Assembly: GCA_013213785.1 (NCBI GenBank)
Contig: JABSPZ010000008.1
Span: 186,001-250,000, forward strand
Direction of reading: 5' to 3'
From: Henriciella sp.
GTDB taxonomy: Bacteria > Pseudomonadota > Alphaproteobacteria > Caulobacterales > Hyphomonadaceae
Length of the DNA stretch: 64,000 nucleotides
Numbering within the stretch: the first letter of the stretch is position 1; the number at the start of each line of letters is the position of its first letter. Of this stretch, positions 42,269 through 50,544 are shown piece after piece. The notes below the pieces were generated by a model. The model saw nothing but the letters and a program-made list of their open reading frames with translations, searched no databases and had not been told where the DNA came from. The translations under genes were made by a program, and so were the position numbers.

Positions 42269-42320
42269 GCGAATCCCCACGCACTCCCTATATCGGACAC
42301 CCTGAGCGTATGGAGCCTCT

Positions 42321-43262
42321 ATGAGCACACCAGATTATGCCATCGAAGCAATCGGTCTCGAAAAGACCTACCGAGCTTCCGGTAAGCTCCCTGAAATGCG
42401 CGCCCTTAAAGGCATCGACCTCAAGATTGAGCGCGGTTCGATTTTCGGTCTTCTTGGCCCCAACGGCGCGGGTAAATCGACCTTCATCAATATTCTTGCG
42501 GGCCTGGTCACAAAAACCGGGGGGACGGCGAAGATTTGGGGGCTCGATATCAATGATCACCCTCGCTCATCTCGCGCAGCCATCGGTGTCGTGAATCAAG
42601 AAATCACCATGGATCCGTTCTTTACGCCGATCCAGGCGCTGGAGCTCCAAGCCGGCTATTACGGCGTTCCGAAATCCGACCGTAGAAGCTTAGAAATCCT
42701 CGCAGCCGTGGGATTAGACGATAAAAAAGACGCTTATGTGCGTCAGCTTTCTGGCGGCATGAAACGCCGTCTGATGGTCGCCAAAGCCTTGGTCCATAAT
42801 CCGCCTGTTCTGATCTTGGATGAACCAACCGCAGGCGTTGATGTCGAGCTTCGCCGCTCTCTCTGGGCCTATGTCCGCGAGCTTCACGCGAATGGCACAA
42901 CGATCATTCTGACGACGCACTATCTTGAGGAAGCAGAAGAGCTTTGCGATGAGATTGCGATCATCAGCCATGGCGAGGTCTTAGCGCAGGAACCAACCCC
43001 GCAATTGCTTGCGCGCTTGGATCAGAGGCTGCTCAAAATCACGCCAAAAGAAGCTCTAACGTCCATCCCAAACAGTCTGGCAGACCTGAATGCCAAACTG
43101 TCCGAGGACGGCGATCTCAATATCACGTTCCACAGTTCTGAGACTGGAATCGGCCGACTCCTCGAACAAGTTCGAGAAGCCGGGATTGGTGTTGCAGATC
43201 TTTCGACCGAGCAACCCAATTTGGAAGATGTATTCGTCGCGATGACAACCGAAACGGCCTAA
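42321..43262 (+). CDS. ABC transporter ATP-binding protein (ABC-2 type), no permease nearby
   Basis: A 313-residue ATPase of the group that drives ABC-2 exporters. It has Walker A GPNGAGKSTFINIL (near 49), Q-loop VVNQEITMDP, signature LSGGMKRRLM, Walker B VLILDEPTAGVD and switch His in TTHYLEEAEEL. The last 80 residues form the usual C-terminal extension ending in NLEDVFVAMT. ABC-2 ATPases normally sit next to their membrane subunit; here the next gene is on the other strand and the upstream gene is a GST, so the permease must be elsewhere. The cargo cannot be inferred. The motifs are intact, so it should be active. Confidence 0.9.
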   Translation: MSTPDYAIEAIGLEKTYRASGKLPEMRALKGIDLKIERGSIFGLLGPNGAGKSTFINILAGLVTKTGGTAKIWGLDINDHPRSSRAAIGVVNQEITMDPFFTPIQALELQAGYYGVPKSDRRSLEILAAVGLDDKKDAYVRQLSGGMKRRLMVAKALVHNPPVLILDEPTAGVDVELRRSLWAYVRELHANGTTIILTTHYLEEAEELCDEIAIISHGEVLAQEPTPQLLARLDQRLLKITPKEALTSIPNSLADLNAKLSEDGDLNITFHSSETGIGRLLEQVREAGIGVADLSTEQPNLEDVFVAMTTETA

Positions 43263-43621
43263 CCGCCTTTCACCAATCGCAATTCAATCCGTTTCAACTC
43301 GCGCAGGACGTTGAGATGGTTCATGCGCATCCAGAACCAGATTTTGACGAGCCCAACAGATAGGCTGCACCAACCAACGAGCGTTCCCCAAAGGATCACG
43401 TGTTTCAGGTTCTCGGTCTGGAACATGTTGTAAGCGGCCCAAACTGCCACGCAGAAAAATGCTAAGCTGAAGAAGAACGCAAACGCCGTCCAATAGCGGA
43501 GCGGGCCGGTAAAGGTCATCCCCATCTGTTGAAACAAGCCCGTGTCTTGCTCCAGTTCTTTCAAAAATGCCTCATCCTCGGCATTTAGGCTCGTCAATAG
43601 ACGGTCTTCAAAGGTGTTCAT
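43259..43621 (-). CDS. Small membrane protein after the sigma factor (DUF6768-like), probable partner
   Basis: A 120-residue protein with an acidic, helical N-terminus (FEDRLLTSLNAEDEAFLKELE) and two membrane helices (WTAFAFFFSLAFFCVAVWAAY and HVILWGTLVGWCSLSVGLVKI). A short basic C-terminal tail ends RIELRLVKGG. Its first codon overlaps the stop of the ECF sigma gene, a pattern in which small membrane proteins of the DUF6768 kind are found. It may hold or modulate the sigma factor at the membrane, but it has no recognisable zinc anti-sigma motif. It is convergent with the ABC gene, overlapping by four bases. Confidence 0.72.
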   Translation of the reverse strand: MNTFEDRLLTSLNAEDEAFLKELEQDTGLFQQMGMTFTGPLRYWTAFAFFFSLAFFCVAVWAAYNMFQTENLKHVILWGTLVGWCSLSVGLVKIWFWMRMNHLNVLRELKRIELRLVKGG

Positions 43622-44163
43622 CAGGTCTCTCCTTTCAAGCGAGATTTTAGGTGTTGCCGCGCTTTGAATATTCGCGACTTGGCTGTTCCAACCGGTACAT
43701 CGGTCACAGCAGCGATTTCGTTCAAGCTCAGGCCCTCTCCAAAATAGAGGATAGCGGTCAGTCGATGATCATCACTGAGCCCAGCCAGGGCTTGATCGAT
43801 CTCGACTTGCATCTCAGCGCGCGCGGGTTGGCTTGGCTCTGGCGCTGCCTCGATTGGGGCGGTCCGTTTTCGCTCCGTTTGAGACTTCCGAATGCGGTCG
43901 ACGCATTTGCGCCGGAGGATGCCGAATGCCCAGCCTGGAAACATGGCGGGATCCGACAATCGCGGCCAACCTCGACATATTCCAGCCCAAGCTTCTTGGA
44001 CGGCTTCTTCAGCGTCGCTGCGGTCTTGAACCAACCTCAGCGCGGTGCGCATCAAACGCGGATACCAGCGCGCGGCAAGCCGATTTGCGGCCGCTCGATC
44101 GCCCGAACGCGCAAGCGTGACGAGCAATTCGTCATAAACACGTTCAGTTTCTTGCCCCGCCAT
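43621..44163 (-). CDS. ECF-type RNA polymerase sigma factor
   Basis: A 180-residue group 4 sigma factor. Region 2 reads LMRTALRLVQDRSDAEEAVQ followed by EAWAGICRGW and AFGILRRKCVDRIRK. After an Ala/Pro-rich linker, region 4 reads LSDDHRLTAILYFGEGLSLN, then EIAAVTDVPVGTAKSRIFKA. I start at 44163 because AAGGAGG is eight bases upstream and a promoter just before it would place upstream ATGs outside the transcript. The membrane protein gene overlaps its stop. A motif GAACC-N16-CGACTA upstream resembles promoters recognised by ECF factors, so it probably drives its own gene. The signal it responds to is unknown. Confidence 0.88.
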   Translation of the reverse strand: MAGQETERVYDELLVTLARSGDRAAANRLAARWYPRLMRTALRLVQDRSDAEEAVQEAWAGICRGWPRLSDPAMFPGWAFGILRRKCVDRIRKSQTERKRTAPIEAAPEPSQPARAEMQVEIDQALAGLSDDHRLTAILYFGEGLSLNEIAAVTDVPVGTAKSRIFKARQHLKSRLKGET

Positions 44164-44192
44164 GAATGGCCTCCTTGTGGCTTGCATACTCA

Positions 44193-44219
44193 TAGTCGCT
44201 ACACCTGCCAAAAAGGTTC
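44193..44219 (-). promoter_or_regulatory. Candidate ECF-dependent autoregulatory promoter
   Basis: On the minus strand GAACC (44215-44219) is followed after 16 bases by CGACTA (44193-44198), ending 30 bp before the sigma gene start. AAC-containing -35 boxes and CG-starting -10 boxes at 16-17 bp spacing are the hallmark of many ECF promoters. The predicted start near 44186 fits the strong ribosome site at the ATG 44163. Confidence 0.5.
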
Positions 44220-44298
44220 ACTTCACGCTGAGAGATGGCTTCACGCTCGCACCCGTTGCGATACGAAGGACGCAGATCAGATTTTTGGGAGGACCCCC

Positions 44299-44976
44299 AT
44301 GGACTATAAAGACGTCGTTATGGGACGCCGCAGCATTCGCGGATATCAGGATAAGCCCGTCTCAAAGGAGACGATCACAGAAGTGCTCGAAATGGCGATG
44401 CGGGCTCCAACCTCGCTGAACACGCAGCCTTGGAACTTCTATGTCGTGACGGGCGAACCTCTCGATAAAATCCGTGCCGGCAACGTCGAACGAAACTTGG
44501 CTGGCGTGCCAGACACACGAGAATTTCGCGCAGGCCCAGGCTATGAGGGGGCGCATCGCGAGCGCCAAATCGAAATTGCTATCCAACTCTTCCAGGCCAT
44601 GGGGATCGAACGTCACGATAAAGAGAAGCGGCAAGACTGGGTCTTGCGCGGCTTCCGGCAGTTCGATGCGCCGGTCTCAATCGTTGTGACCTATGACAAG
44701 TCCATCCACGGCTCAGACATTGCCCCATTCGATTGCGGCGGCGTAGTGAATTCACTCGTGAACGCAGCTTGGTCGAAAGGCCTTGGATGCGTGATCAACT
44801 CACAAGGTATTATGCAGTCGCCAGTGGTTCGCGAGCATGCGGGCATTCCAGACGACCAAGTCATCATGATTTGCGTCGCTATGGGCTGGCCCGATGACAG
44901 CTTCCCGGCAAATGCAGTCGTCTCAAAGCGAAAATCTGTCGAGGACGGCGCCGTTTTTGTCGGCTTTGCCGACTAA
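44299..44976 (+). CDS. Nitroreductase family protein
   Basis: FMN-dependent oxidoreductase of 225 residues. The N-terminus MDYKDVVMGRRSIRGYQDKP holds the FMN phosphate-binding Arg-Arg-Ser. Next come MRAPTSLNTQPWNFYVVTG and the C-terminal FMN-binding region GVVNSLVNAAWSKGLGCVIN followed by VAMGWPDDSFPAN. This layout fits the NfsB/RutE-like group, which reduces nitroaromatics, quinones or enones with NAD(P)H. The ATG at 44299 has GGGAGGA upstream; the frame is open far upstream but that part is antisense to the sigma factor gene. It is divergent from the sigma factor, with 135 bp between. Confidence 0.9.
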   Translation: MDYKDVVMGRRSIRGYQDKPVSKETITEVLEMAMRAPTSLNTQPWNFYVVTGEPLDKIRAGNVERNLAGVPDTREFRAGPGYEGAHRERQIEIAIQLFQAMGIERHDKEKRQDWVLRGFRQFDAPVSIVVTYDKSIHGSDIAPFDCGGVVNSLVNAAWSKGLGCVINSQGIMQSPVVREHAGIPDDQVIMICVAMGWPDDSFPANAVVSKRKSVEDGAVFVGFAD

Positions 44977-44995
44977 CCTACTGTCTCTGTCATAC

Positions 44996-45033
44996 CTGAA
45001 AGTACGCGGGCGCGACCCCTTCAGATAGTTTTT
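44996..45033 (+). terminator. Weak terminator candidate after the nitroreductase gene
   Basis: A short stem CTGAA/TTCAG with a 19-base GC-rich loop is followed four bases later by TTTTT (45029-45033). It lies 20 bp after the nitroreductase stop. The stem is weak, so this is tentative. Confidence 0.28.
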
Positions 45034-45061
45034 CCGGGTAGCAATTTCCGGAAAGACTTAG

Positions 45062-45547
45062 ATGATTCGCGCCCTCCTATTGCCCCTCTTCATAGAGCTA
45101 GTGCTAACAGGATCTGCGCATGCGGAAAAATGGGCTGTGAAGACCATCAAGTATGAAAACAATGGGGCGTATCAGTCCTTTTTCACCATTCAATCGATGT
45201 ACACACACCGGCCCTTGGAATGCCTCGGCCGGAACACACAAAACGACGGTCTTCAATCAGGTCAAAGCGTCAAGATTGAGCTGGATAACTCGAATGGGAG
45301 CCTTCTCAGTCCGCCGGACGGAAAATGCACCCCCAAAATTGGTCGAGAGGTTTGGGGCGTGGTTTACATTGACCGCGGCCGAGGGTTTTACCAAACCGGC
45401 CCCAAACAGGGGTGCCGGAAAGATGGCTCAAAATTCTATTACCACCCCGAAGGTGGCACGCTGGTCGTCCAGACAAAAGGCACGACAGAGCACAACAATC
45501 GCTGCCGGATCAAAAGCAGAGGCGGTGTAAGGTTCCCGATCGATTAA
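45062..45547 (+). CDS. Secreted hypothetical protein, 161 aa, disulfide-type cysteines
   Basis: An exported protein with a signal peptide (ALLLPLFIELVLTGSAHA). The mature part of about 140 residues is basic and rich in Gly, Lys, Asn and Tyr, and contains four cysteines (LECLG, GKCTP, QGCRK, NRCRI) that could form two disulfides. The pattern of strands around WAVKTIKYEN, GVVYIDRGRGFYQTG and GTLVVQTKGT suggests a small beta-barrel. GGAAAGA lies before the ATG. It is convergent with the DsbA-fold gene, overlapping by four bases. I recognise no family. Confidence 0.65.
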   Translation: MIRALLLPLFIELVLTGSAHAEKWAVKTIKYENNGAYQSFFTIQSMYTHRPLECLGRNTQNDGLQSGQSVKIELDNSNGSLLSPPDGKCTPKIGREVWGVVYIDRGRGFYQTGPKQGCRKDGSKFYYHPEGGTLVVQTKGTTEHNNRCRIKSRGGVRFPID

Positions 45548-46116
45548 AGCGTCGAGGCGATCTCTTCGATCCAGGGCAGATGCTCGCGCCCAACGAAAAG
45601 CTGCTCAGCAATCACATAGGCCGGTGCTCCTACGATGCCCGCCTCTTCGGCGGCCTCTTGTGCCGCCTCCAACAGTTCACGGCACGCCGAAAGGTCAGCC
45701 GATAGTTGAGTGCCCGTATTTTCGATAAGCGTTTGAACAACCTGGCGATCATCAAGATCTGCATGAAGCTGCCAATACGCGTCTATCGCTGATTGGATGA
45801 AAGGAACCGGGTCTCCTTCGATCGCAGCGAGCGCACCGAGCGCCAGATCCGAAGCCCCCAATTTCTCTGGGAATTTCAAATCGATGCCCTGATGCTTGGC
45901 ATATTTGATTGCAAGCGCGCGTTGCGACGCGGTACGCACTCGGCGATGGCTCTCACCCACTGTCTCTTCTTTGCCGAGTTTTGGTACATCTCGTTCAACG
46001 GTTCGGAACGGTTTCCAACTCGTCTGAAGCCCTAGTCGATCCACGAGGGCCAATGTGGGCTTCATAGCGAGGTACGTAGCAGGAGACTTAAAGTCCAAGT
46101 AAACGGTCAGCATCAC
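45544..46116 (-). CDS. DsbA-fold protein of the HCCA-isomerase type (second of tandem pair)
   Basis: A 190-residue thioredoxin-fold protein related to 2-hydroxychromene-2-carboxylate isomerase and kappa-class GST. It starts LTVYLDFKSPATYLAMKPTL; where DsbA has CxxC it has SPAT, so it cannot be a disulfide oxidase. Near the end, AGIVGAPAYVIAEQLFVGRE carries the cis-proline segment and REHLPWIEE closes the fold. It overlaps the upstream paralogue by four bases and is clearly a diverged duplicate (shared FKSP/IKSP, LALERELG/LALVDRLG, FGREH/VGREH). A glutathione-dependent isomerase or transferase role is likely from the family; substrate unknown. Confidence 0.8.
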   Translation of the reverse strand: MMLTVYLDFKSPATYLAMKPTLALVDRLGLQTSWKPFRTVERDVPKLGKEETVGESHRRVRTASQRALAIKYAKHQGIDLKFPEKLGASDLALGALAAIEGDPVPFIQSAIDAYWQLHADLDDRQVVQTLIENTGTQLSADLSACRELLEAAQEAAEEAGIVGAPAYVIAEQLFVGREHLPWIEEIASTL

Positions 46117-46820
46117 GTAATCTCATAGGCAATATCTGGAACATCGCCTTCCCGACCGCTCAAGGCCCAGCGGATGTAGGGAATATGCTCGCGGCCAAAT
46201 AATATATCATCGCCGAGCACATAAGTTGGCACGCCATATATTCCGTTGGGATGGAATTGTGGTTGCAACGCGTCATGCTGCTCGCGCCCTGCTCCAGTCG
46301 CGAATGCCGCAAAGCCAGTGGCATCAACGCCCGCTTCACTCAGACAGTTTTCGACCACGGCAATGTCTTCAATGTCCAACTCACGGCGCCAGAAAGGCGG
46401 ATAAACGGCCTCAAAATAGTCGCCCAGCCTTTTGCGCGCGGTCTGCATAACCCAGAGAATTCCGATATTGGGCAAGGTTGAGTCCCAGATTTTCTCGGTT
46501 CCCTTCAAGATCAAGCCTTGTCGCTCGGCATAGCGCCGCGCGTCACGGTAGGAGTATCGGATAGCGTTCCAGGTTCGTTGGCTACGTCCCTTAGAGGCGA
46601 CCACTTTGCCTTTTTTCTTCTCGGCTGATCCCAAATAGCTCGGAATGTCTAATGTGAGCGGGCGCCAATCGAACTGAACGCCCAATTCCCGTTCGAGCGC
46701 GAGCGTTGGTCGAATGGCAACGAAAGCGTACGGGCTCTTAATGTCCACGTAGACGATCAATGGAGCATCACTCTGCAAAACGCTTTCGATGGTGAACTCT
46801 CCCAAAAACCAGTTGGCCAA
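46113..46820 (-). CDS. DsbA-fold protein of the HCCA-isomerase type (first of tandem pair)
   Basis: A 235-residue relative of the next gene. After about 22 residues it reads LIVYVDIKSPYAFVAIRPTL, again with SPYA in place of CxxC. It has IRYSYRDARRYAERQGLILK, a helical insertion domain, and the C-terminal NGIYGVPTYVLGDDILFGRE with the cis-proline. It is 45 residues longer than its neighbour, mostly in the N-terminal lead and in the helical insertion. The pair is co-transcribed. Two coupled, non-identical copies suggest they could work as a heterodimer (inference). It is divergent from the GGDEF-EAL gene. Confidence 0.8.
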   Translation of the reverse strand: MANWFLGEFTIESVLQSDAPLIVYVDIKSPYAFVAIRPTLALERELGVQFDWRPLTLDIPSYLGSAEKKKGKVVASKGRSQRTWNAIRYSYRDARRYAERQGLILKGTEKIWDSTLPNIGILWVMQTARKRLGDYFEAVYPPFWRRELDIEDIAVVENCLSEAGVDATGFAAFATGAGREQHDALQPQFHPNGIYGVPTYVLGDDILFGREHIPYIRWALSGREGDVPDIAYEIT

Positions 46821-46952
46821 TCCGTCAGCTTTAATCTTATCGACTTATCGCTCTGATTTCCAAGCTGGTTTTTGGAAGCTGGTTAATTTTTCGCCCAAAA
46901 TTAGAAAACGGCATTTTCGCTTTGGTTCATGCTCTCCGATTAAAGGGGTGCT

Positions 46953-48791
46953 ATGAGCGGCGGATTTTTGTCGGGGACAAAAACACGTAGCGTTGAAGAC
47001 CGACCCAGGCGCATGGCGTTCTGGGGTGCGATCGCAGCTATTGGCTTCAACACTCTCCTGCACCTTGTGATCGTCTATAGCGAAGGCATGACGCTCGATC
47101 GCGTTTTCGATTATTGCTTCTACTCGCTAGTCTTGGGCGCCATTGCGTGGAGCAGCCACACGAATAGGTACTTTGACAGCATCACCAAACTCGGTGCGGC
47201 GCTTATTTTCTTCCACATGTGGGGGCGGACATTCTACATGGCGGCCATTGGGCAAGGCACAGTTTTCAGCCTTCCGATTTTGATGTTTACGCCGCTTTGG
47301 CTCATCCTGAACAATACTTTTCGAGCCCTCATGCTCTACTCAGTGACGCAGTCTGTATTTGTTTATCTCTACACCAAAAACTTCTTGCTCGAGATATATG
47401 GAATTGCGCCTGGAACCCTCATGCTCGAGGCTTATTCGGTTACCCTTGCAATCCTGTCGGCAACAATGGTCACGGTTTTAGCCATTATGACTTATGCGCG
47501 AAAAAAGACAGATGATCGTCTTTTGAAACTCATCAGAGAAAAAGAACAACTGGCCGCCGAGGATCCGCTAACCGGGCTTCATAATCGCCGGGCGTTCATG
47601 GAAATAATTGAAGCGCTCTGGCTAAAACGAACAGAATTCGTGGTCATCTTTTTAGACCTCGACCGATTCAAACCGCTGAATGATGAGCATGGTCATGCTA
47701 TCGGCGACCTCGTTCTGAAAACGATCTCTCAACGTTTGAAACGAGAGTCCTGCTTAAACGCTGTTGCGCGGCTGGGTGGCGACGAGTTTGCCGCGATTAT
47801 CGAAGGGCCGTGGATCAAAGACTACCTCCAGGCAAACAATGAGACGGTCCACAGTCGGATAACCGCTCCAATAGAAACGGAGACCATGAACGTCACGGTC
47901 GGCGCCTCCATGGGGTACGCTCATGCCTTGAATGACGCGGCGAGCGTTGGTGAATTACTGCATGCTGCAGACAAAGCCATGATGAGATGCAAAGCAAATG
48001 GCGGCGGTGTCGTAAGATTCGATCCCGAACTCGACGATCTGGGCCCGTTAAGTTCCGCATCGACCGAACTATTCCGGTCTGCGCTGAAGAACGACCAAAT
48101 CATCCCTGCTCTGCAGCCCATTGTAGACGCGCGCTCGGGGAAAATTCTTGGCCACGAATTGCTGGCGCGATGGGTCAATAGCAGCCTGCCCAGAGATCCT
48201 AATCCAGCAGAATTTATTCCGATTGCAGAAAAATTAGGCCTGCTAAACGAAGTCCTTCGGCTGACGCTTGCCGGCGCCATGCGGCATTTGCGGTTTCAAT
48301 CCGGCTTCTTGGCGATCAACGTTTCACCGTCGCAGCTCAGCGCTTCAAGCTTTTTAGAGTTACTCAAATCGACAGCGCTCGAAAATCAGTTTCCCATGGA
48401 ACGGATTGAAATTGAGATCACCGAGCATATCGCATTTCGAAATCTCGAAACGAATATCCAAACACTCGAAGCCGCGCGTCGGCTTGGCTGCACGATCTCG
48501 CTAGATGATTTCGGCAGCGGGTATTCGTCTCTCTCGCTCTTGGACCAGCTTCCGCTCGATAAGGTGAAACTCGATCGCAGCATCCAGACGGCCAGATATC
48601 GACGCGACGTCCTGCAAGCGACCATTCGGTTCGCGAAAGAGCTTGGCTTTTCATGTTGCGTCGAGGGAATCGAAACAGAGCATGACGCGAGAACCGCCAG
48701 ACTGTTGGGAAGCGATCAGATGCAAGGCTATTGGATCGGGGCTCCAGAATTTATTTATCCGAACGTGCGCTATTTGAAGAACGTATCCTAG
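46953..48791 (+). CDS. Membrane GGDEF-EAL cyclic-di-GMP protein
   Basis: A 612-residue protein with six or so membrane helices in residues 22-190. Then comes a GGDEF domain (DPLTGLHNRRAF; signature GGDEF near 276) and an EAL domain from about 385. In the EAL domain the usual E-A-L is HELLARW, with the catalytic Glu kept. NVSPSQL, EITEH, LDDFGSGYSSL, DKVKLDRS (Lys) and CVEGIE are also present, so phosphodiesterase activity looks possible. The GGDEF half has no RxxD inhibition site. Whether it makes or breaks c-di-GMP, or both, cannot be told. The gene is monocistronic. Confidence 0.9.
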   Translation: MSGGFLSGTKTRSVEDRPRRMAFWGAIAAIGFNTLLHLVIVYSEGMTLDRVFDYCFYSLVLGAIAWSSHTNRYFDSITKLGAALIFFHMWGRTFYMAAIGQGTVFSLPILMFTPLWLILNNTFRALMLYSVTQSVFVYLYTKNFLLEIYGIAPGTLMLEAYSVTLAILSATMVTVLAIMTYARKKTDDRLLKLIREKEQLAAEDPLTGLHNRRAFMEIIEALWLKRTEFVVIFLDLDRFKPLNDEHGHAIGDLVLKTISQRLKRESCLNAVARLGGDEFAAIIEGPWIKDYLQANNETVHSRITAPIETETMNVTVGASMGYAHALNDAASVGELLHAADKAMMRCKANGGGVVRFDPELDDLGPLSSASTELFRSALKNDQIIPALQPIVDARSGKILGHELLARWVNSSLPRDPNPAEFIPIAEKLGLLNEVLRLTLAGAMRHLRFQSGFLAINVSPSQLSASSFLELLKSTALENQFPMERIEIEITEHIAFRNLETNIQTLEAARRLGCTISLDDFGSGYSSLSLLDQLPLDKVKLDRSIQTARYRRDVLQATIRFAKELGFSCCVEGIETEHDARTARLLGSDQMQGYWIGAPEFIYPNVRYLKNVS

Positions 48792-48880
48792 TCATCGCTA
48801 AGTGAATTCGATGCGACGGTGATCTCCCCTTGCCCGATCAAATCCAATCCGGATATCCTCCCAACTAGAGGAGACGGGAT

Positions 48881-49300
48881 GTGTTAGAGATTATTCGAGA
48901 ATTTGGCCGTGATGGTGCCGTGCTCTTGCTCGGCCTATCTGTCGGCGCAGCCTGGATCACAGCGATCGTCGCCCCGAATACGTCTTACGACAATTTGAGC
49001 GCCAATCAGGCTGAAAAGCACGTGCGCGAGCTCCTAAAATCTGCATCTGACCCAATCGCGGTTCTGCTCTTTGTTGCTGCAGGATTGGGGATTTTGGGCG
49101 GCGCGGTCGTTTCTGGCATATTGGCGCTTGTCGCGGCGATCGGCTTTTTCACCAATCGCTGGATCTTGAAGTCATTCAAGTCTGATAGCGGAAAAGAAGA
49201 AGCGCCGGGAAAAACCCAGCGCATTCTCGCAGTTAGTCTCACATTATTGTTCGGCTTGGCCGCAGCGGCTGCTGCCGTTCTTGCCGTGCTCGGAATTTAA
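48881..49300 (+). CDS. Membrane protein of unknown function, 139 aa, GTG start
   Basis: Starts at GTG with GAGGAGA upstream at good distance. The protein has an N-terminal helix (DGAVLLLGLSVGAAWITAIV), a polar loop, two closely spaced Gly/Ala-rich helices (IAVLLFVAAGLGILGGAVVS and ILALVAAIGFF) and a last helix (ILAVSLTLLFGLAAAAAAVL). A basic loop with KSDSGKEEAPGKTQR lies before the last helix. I recognise no family. It is convergent with the lipoprotein gene, and the stops overlap by four bases. Confidence 0.7.
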   Translation: MLEIIREFGRDGAVLLLGLSVGAAWITAIVAPNTSYDNLSANQAEKHVRELLKSASDPIAVLLFVAAGLGILGGAVVSGILALVAAIGFFTNRWILKSFKSDSGKEEAPGKTQRILAVSLTLLFGLAAAAAAVLAVLGI

Positions 49301-50391
49301 GAGTCCGCTTGCGCAGGCTCTTTGGCTTCCTCAACCGGCAACCAGGGCGCTGTCAGCTCTTCCAAGACTTCCAAATCTGACCGCTGGTTGGACAGTTTGC
49401 GAAGCGCCTTCAGGAAGTCACCGCCAGCGGTCACGCCATCGGAGCTGAACTTCACCGAAAGCTCTGCAGCTTTCGCGTAATGTCCTTGGGCCGCTTGGAA
49501 GTCCGAAGTGGCTTCTGCGCAGGCCCCCATATTATGGATGACCGCAGGCGCCTCTGGATACTCTTCCGCCATACCTGTCCACATCGCGCATGAGGTGAAT
49601 GGATCTTTGGACGAGATATCCAATGCCTGCTGGAACCGTGGGTCGGCGCGGGCGACAGGATCGAGCGCTTCGGTAATGAAGGTTGCGCGAACCGTTGCAT
49701 TTCTTGGCGCGATATCTCTCCGGATCGGTCTTAGCGTTTCAAACAGGGCGTCCCGGACCAAGTCCGCGGGCGCGTCCAACCCTGCAAATCCGATCGAGTG
49801 GTATCCGGATAGCCCGTGGCTCCGACGTTTCCGCTTCAAGCGCTTATTGAATTCGCCATCATAGACACCGGTTTCGTAGCAATTTTCGCGGCTTGAAGAT
49901 CCGCCATAGGAACCAGAAAACACAACTTCGCCTGTGTCCGCATCGACGAGGCGCGGATGAGCGCTGACTTCAACGCGCTCTTCAACGCACAATTCCTCGA
50001 CATCAACACGAGTCTCGCAATCGAATAGGCCATCCCATTCTATGCACTTGCTCGTCGTGCGGTGATACTCGTGCCAATCATAGTCATCGATATCCACATG
50101 GCCGGTATAGGTCCCAGCGGGCGTTTCACCTGGGACGCCGTATTCGAAATCGGCCAGTGTAAACCAAGCCGCGCCATCGAAGACGGTATTTGCGATCATT
50201 GTTTCGAACTGACGTGCATACCAACCTCCGCCTGGACCACGAAAGCGTTCTACTTGCACCGTGCGGGTTTCTGCGGCCGCAAGGCTCTCTGGCATGAGGC
50301 GTGCCTCATAATTGATCCCAGGGGTCGTACATGCAGCGGCTCCAGCCAACGCACATGTTGTTGCAAACAAGGTCTTTTTCATCGCTTTCAT
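49297..50391 (-). CDS. Putative lipoprotein with CsgG/LpoB-like region
   Basis: A 364-residue protein with a lipoprotein-like signal (KKTLFATTCALAGAAAC; the lipobox AAAC is weak). Residues about 40-160 follow the pattern of CsgG/LpoB-type lipoproteins, VQVERFRGPGGGWYARQFET and FTLADFEYGV. Several Cys and a Gly-rich GSYGGSSSRENC come after. The C-terminal 130 residues look like two TPR units (DPRFQQALDISSKDPF, AQGHYAKAAEL). The first two Met codons (50391 and 50382) are both possible starts. It may belong to an outer-membrane complex, but this rests on weak pattern similarity only. Confidence 0.6.
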   Translation of the reverse strand: MKAMKKTLFATTCALAGAAACTTPGINYEARLMPESLAAAETRTVQVERFRGPGGGWYARQFETMIANTVFDGAAWFTLADFEYGVPGETPAGTYTGHVDIDDYDWHEYHRTTSKCIEWDGLFDCETRVDVEELCVEERVEVSAHPRLVDADTGEVVFSGSYGGSSSRENCYETGVYDGEFNKRLKRKRRSHGLSGYHSIGFAGLDAPADLVRDALFETLRPIRRDIAPRNATVRATFITEALDPVARADPRFQQALDISSKDPFTSCAMWTGMAEEYPEAPAVIHNMGACAEATSDFQAAQGHYAKAAELSVKFSSDGVTAGGDFLKALRKLSNQRSDLEVLEELTAPWLPVEEAKEPAQADS

Positions 50392-50544
50392 CCCGGCAGC
50401 TTGCGATTCATTTGGCGCTCAGGCGCCTGAATAGTCGCTGAATACATTAGGAAAATTAAAGGGCAGAATCTTGCCGCCGCGTCAGACTTGCGACGAGAAA
50501 GCTGAGCCCGCACATATGGGCGCAGATTGAAAAAGGATTTTTCC

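Noticed and set aside
43651-44298. Long upstream extension of the nitroreductase frame
   Set aside because: It is antisense to the ECF sigma factor gene; family start, ribosome site and divergent promoter all place the real start at 44299.
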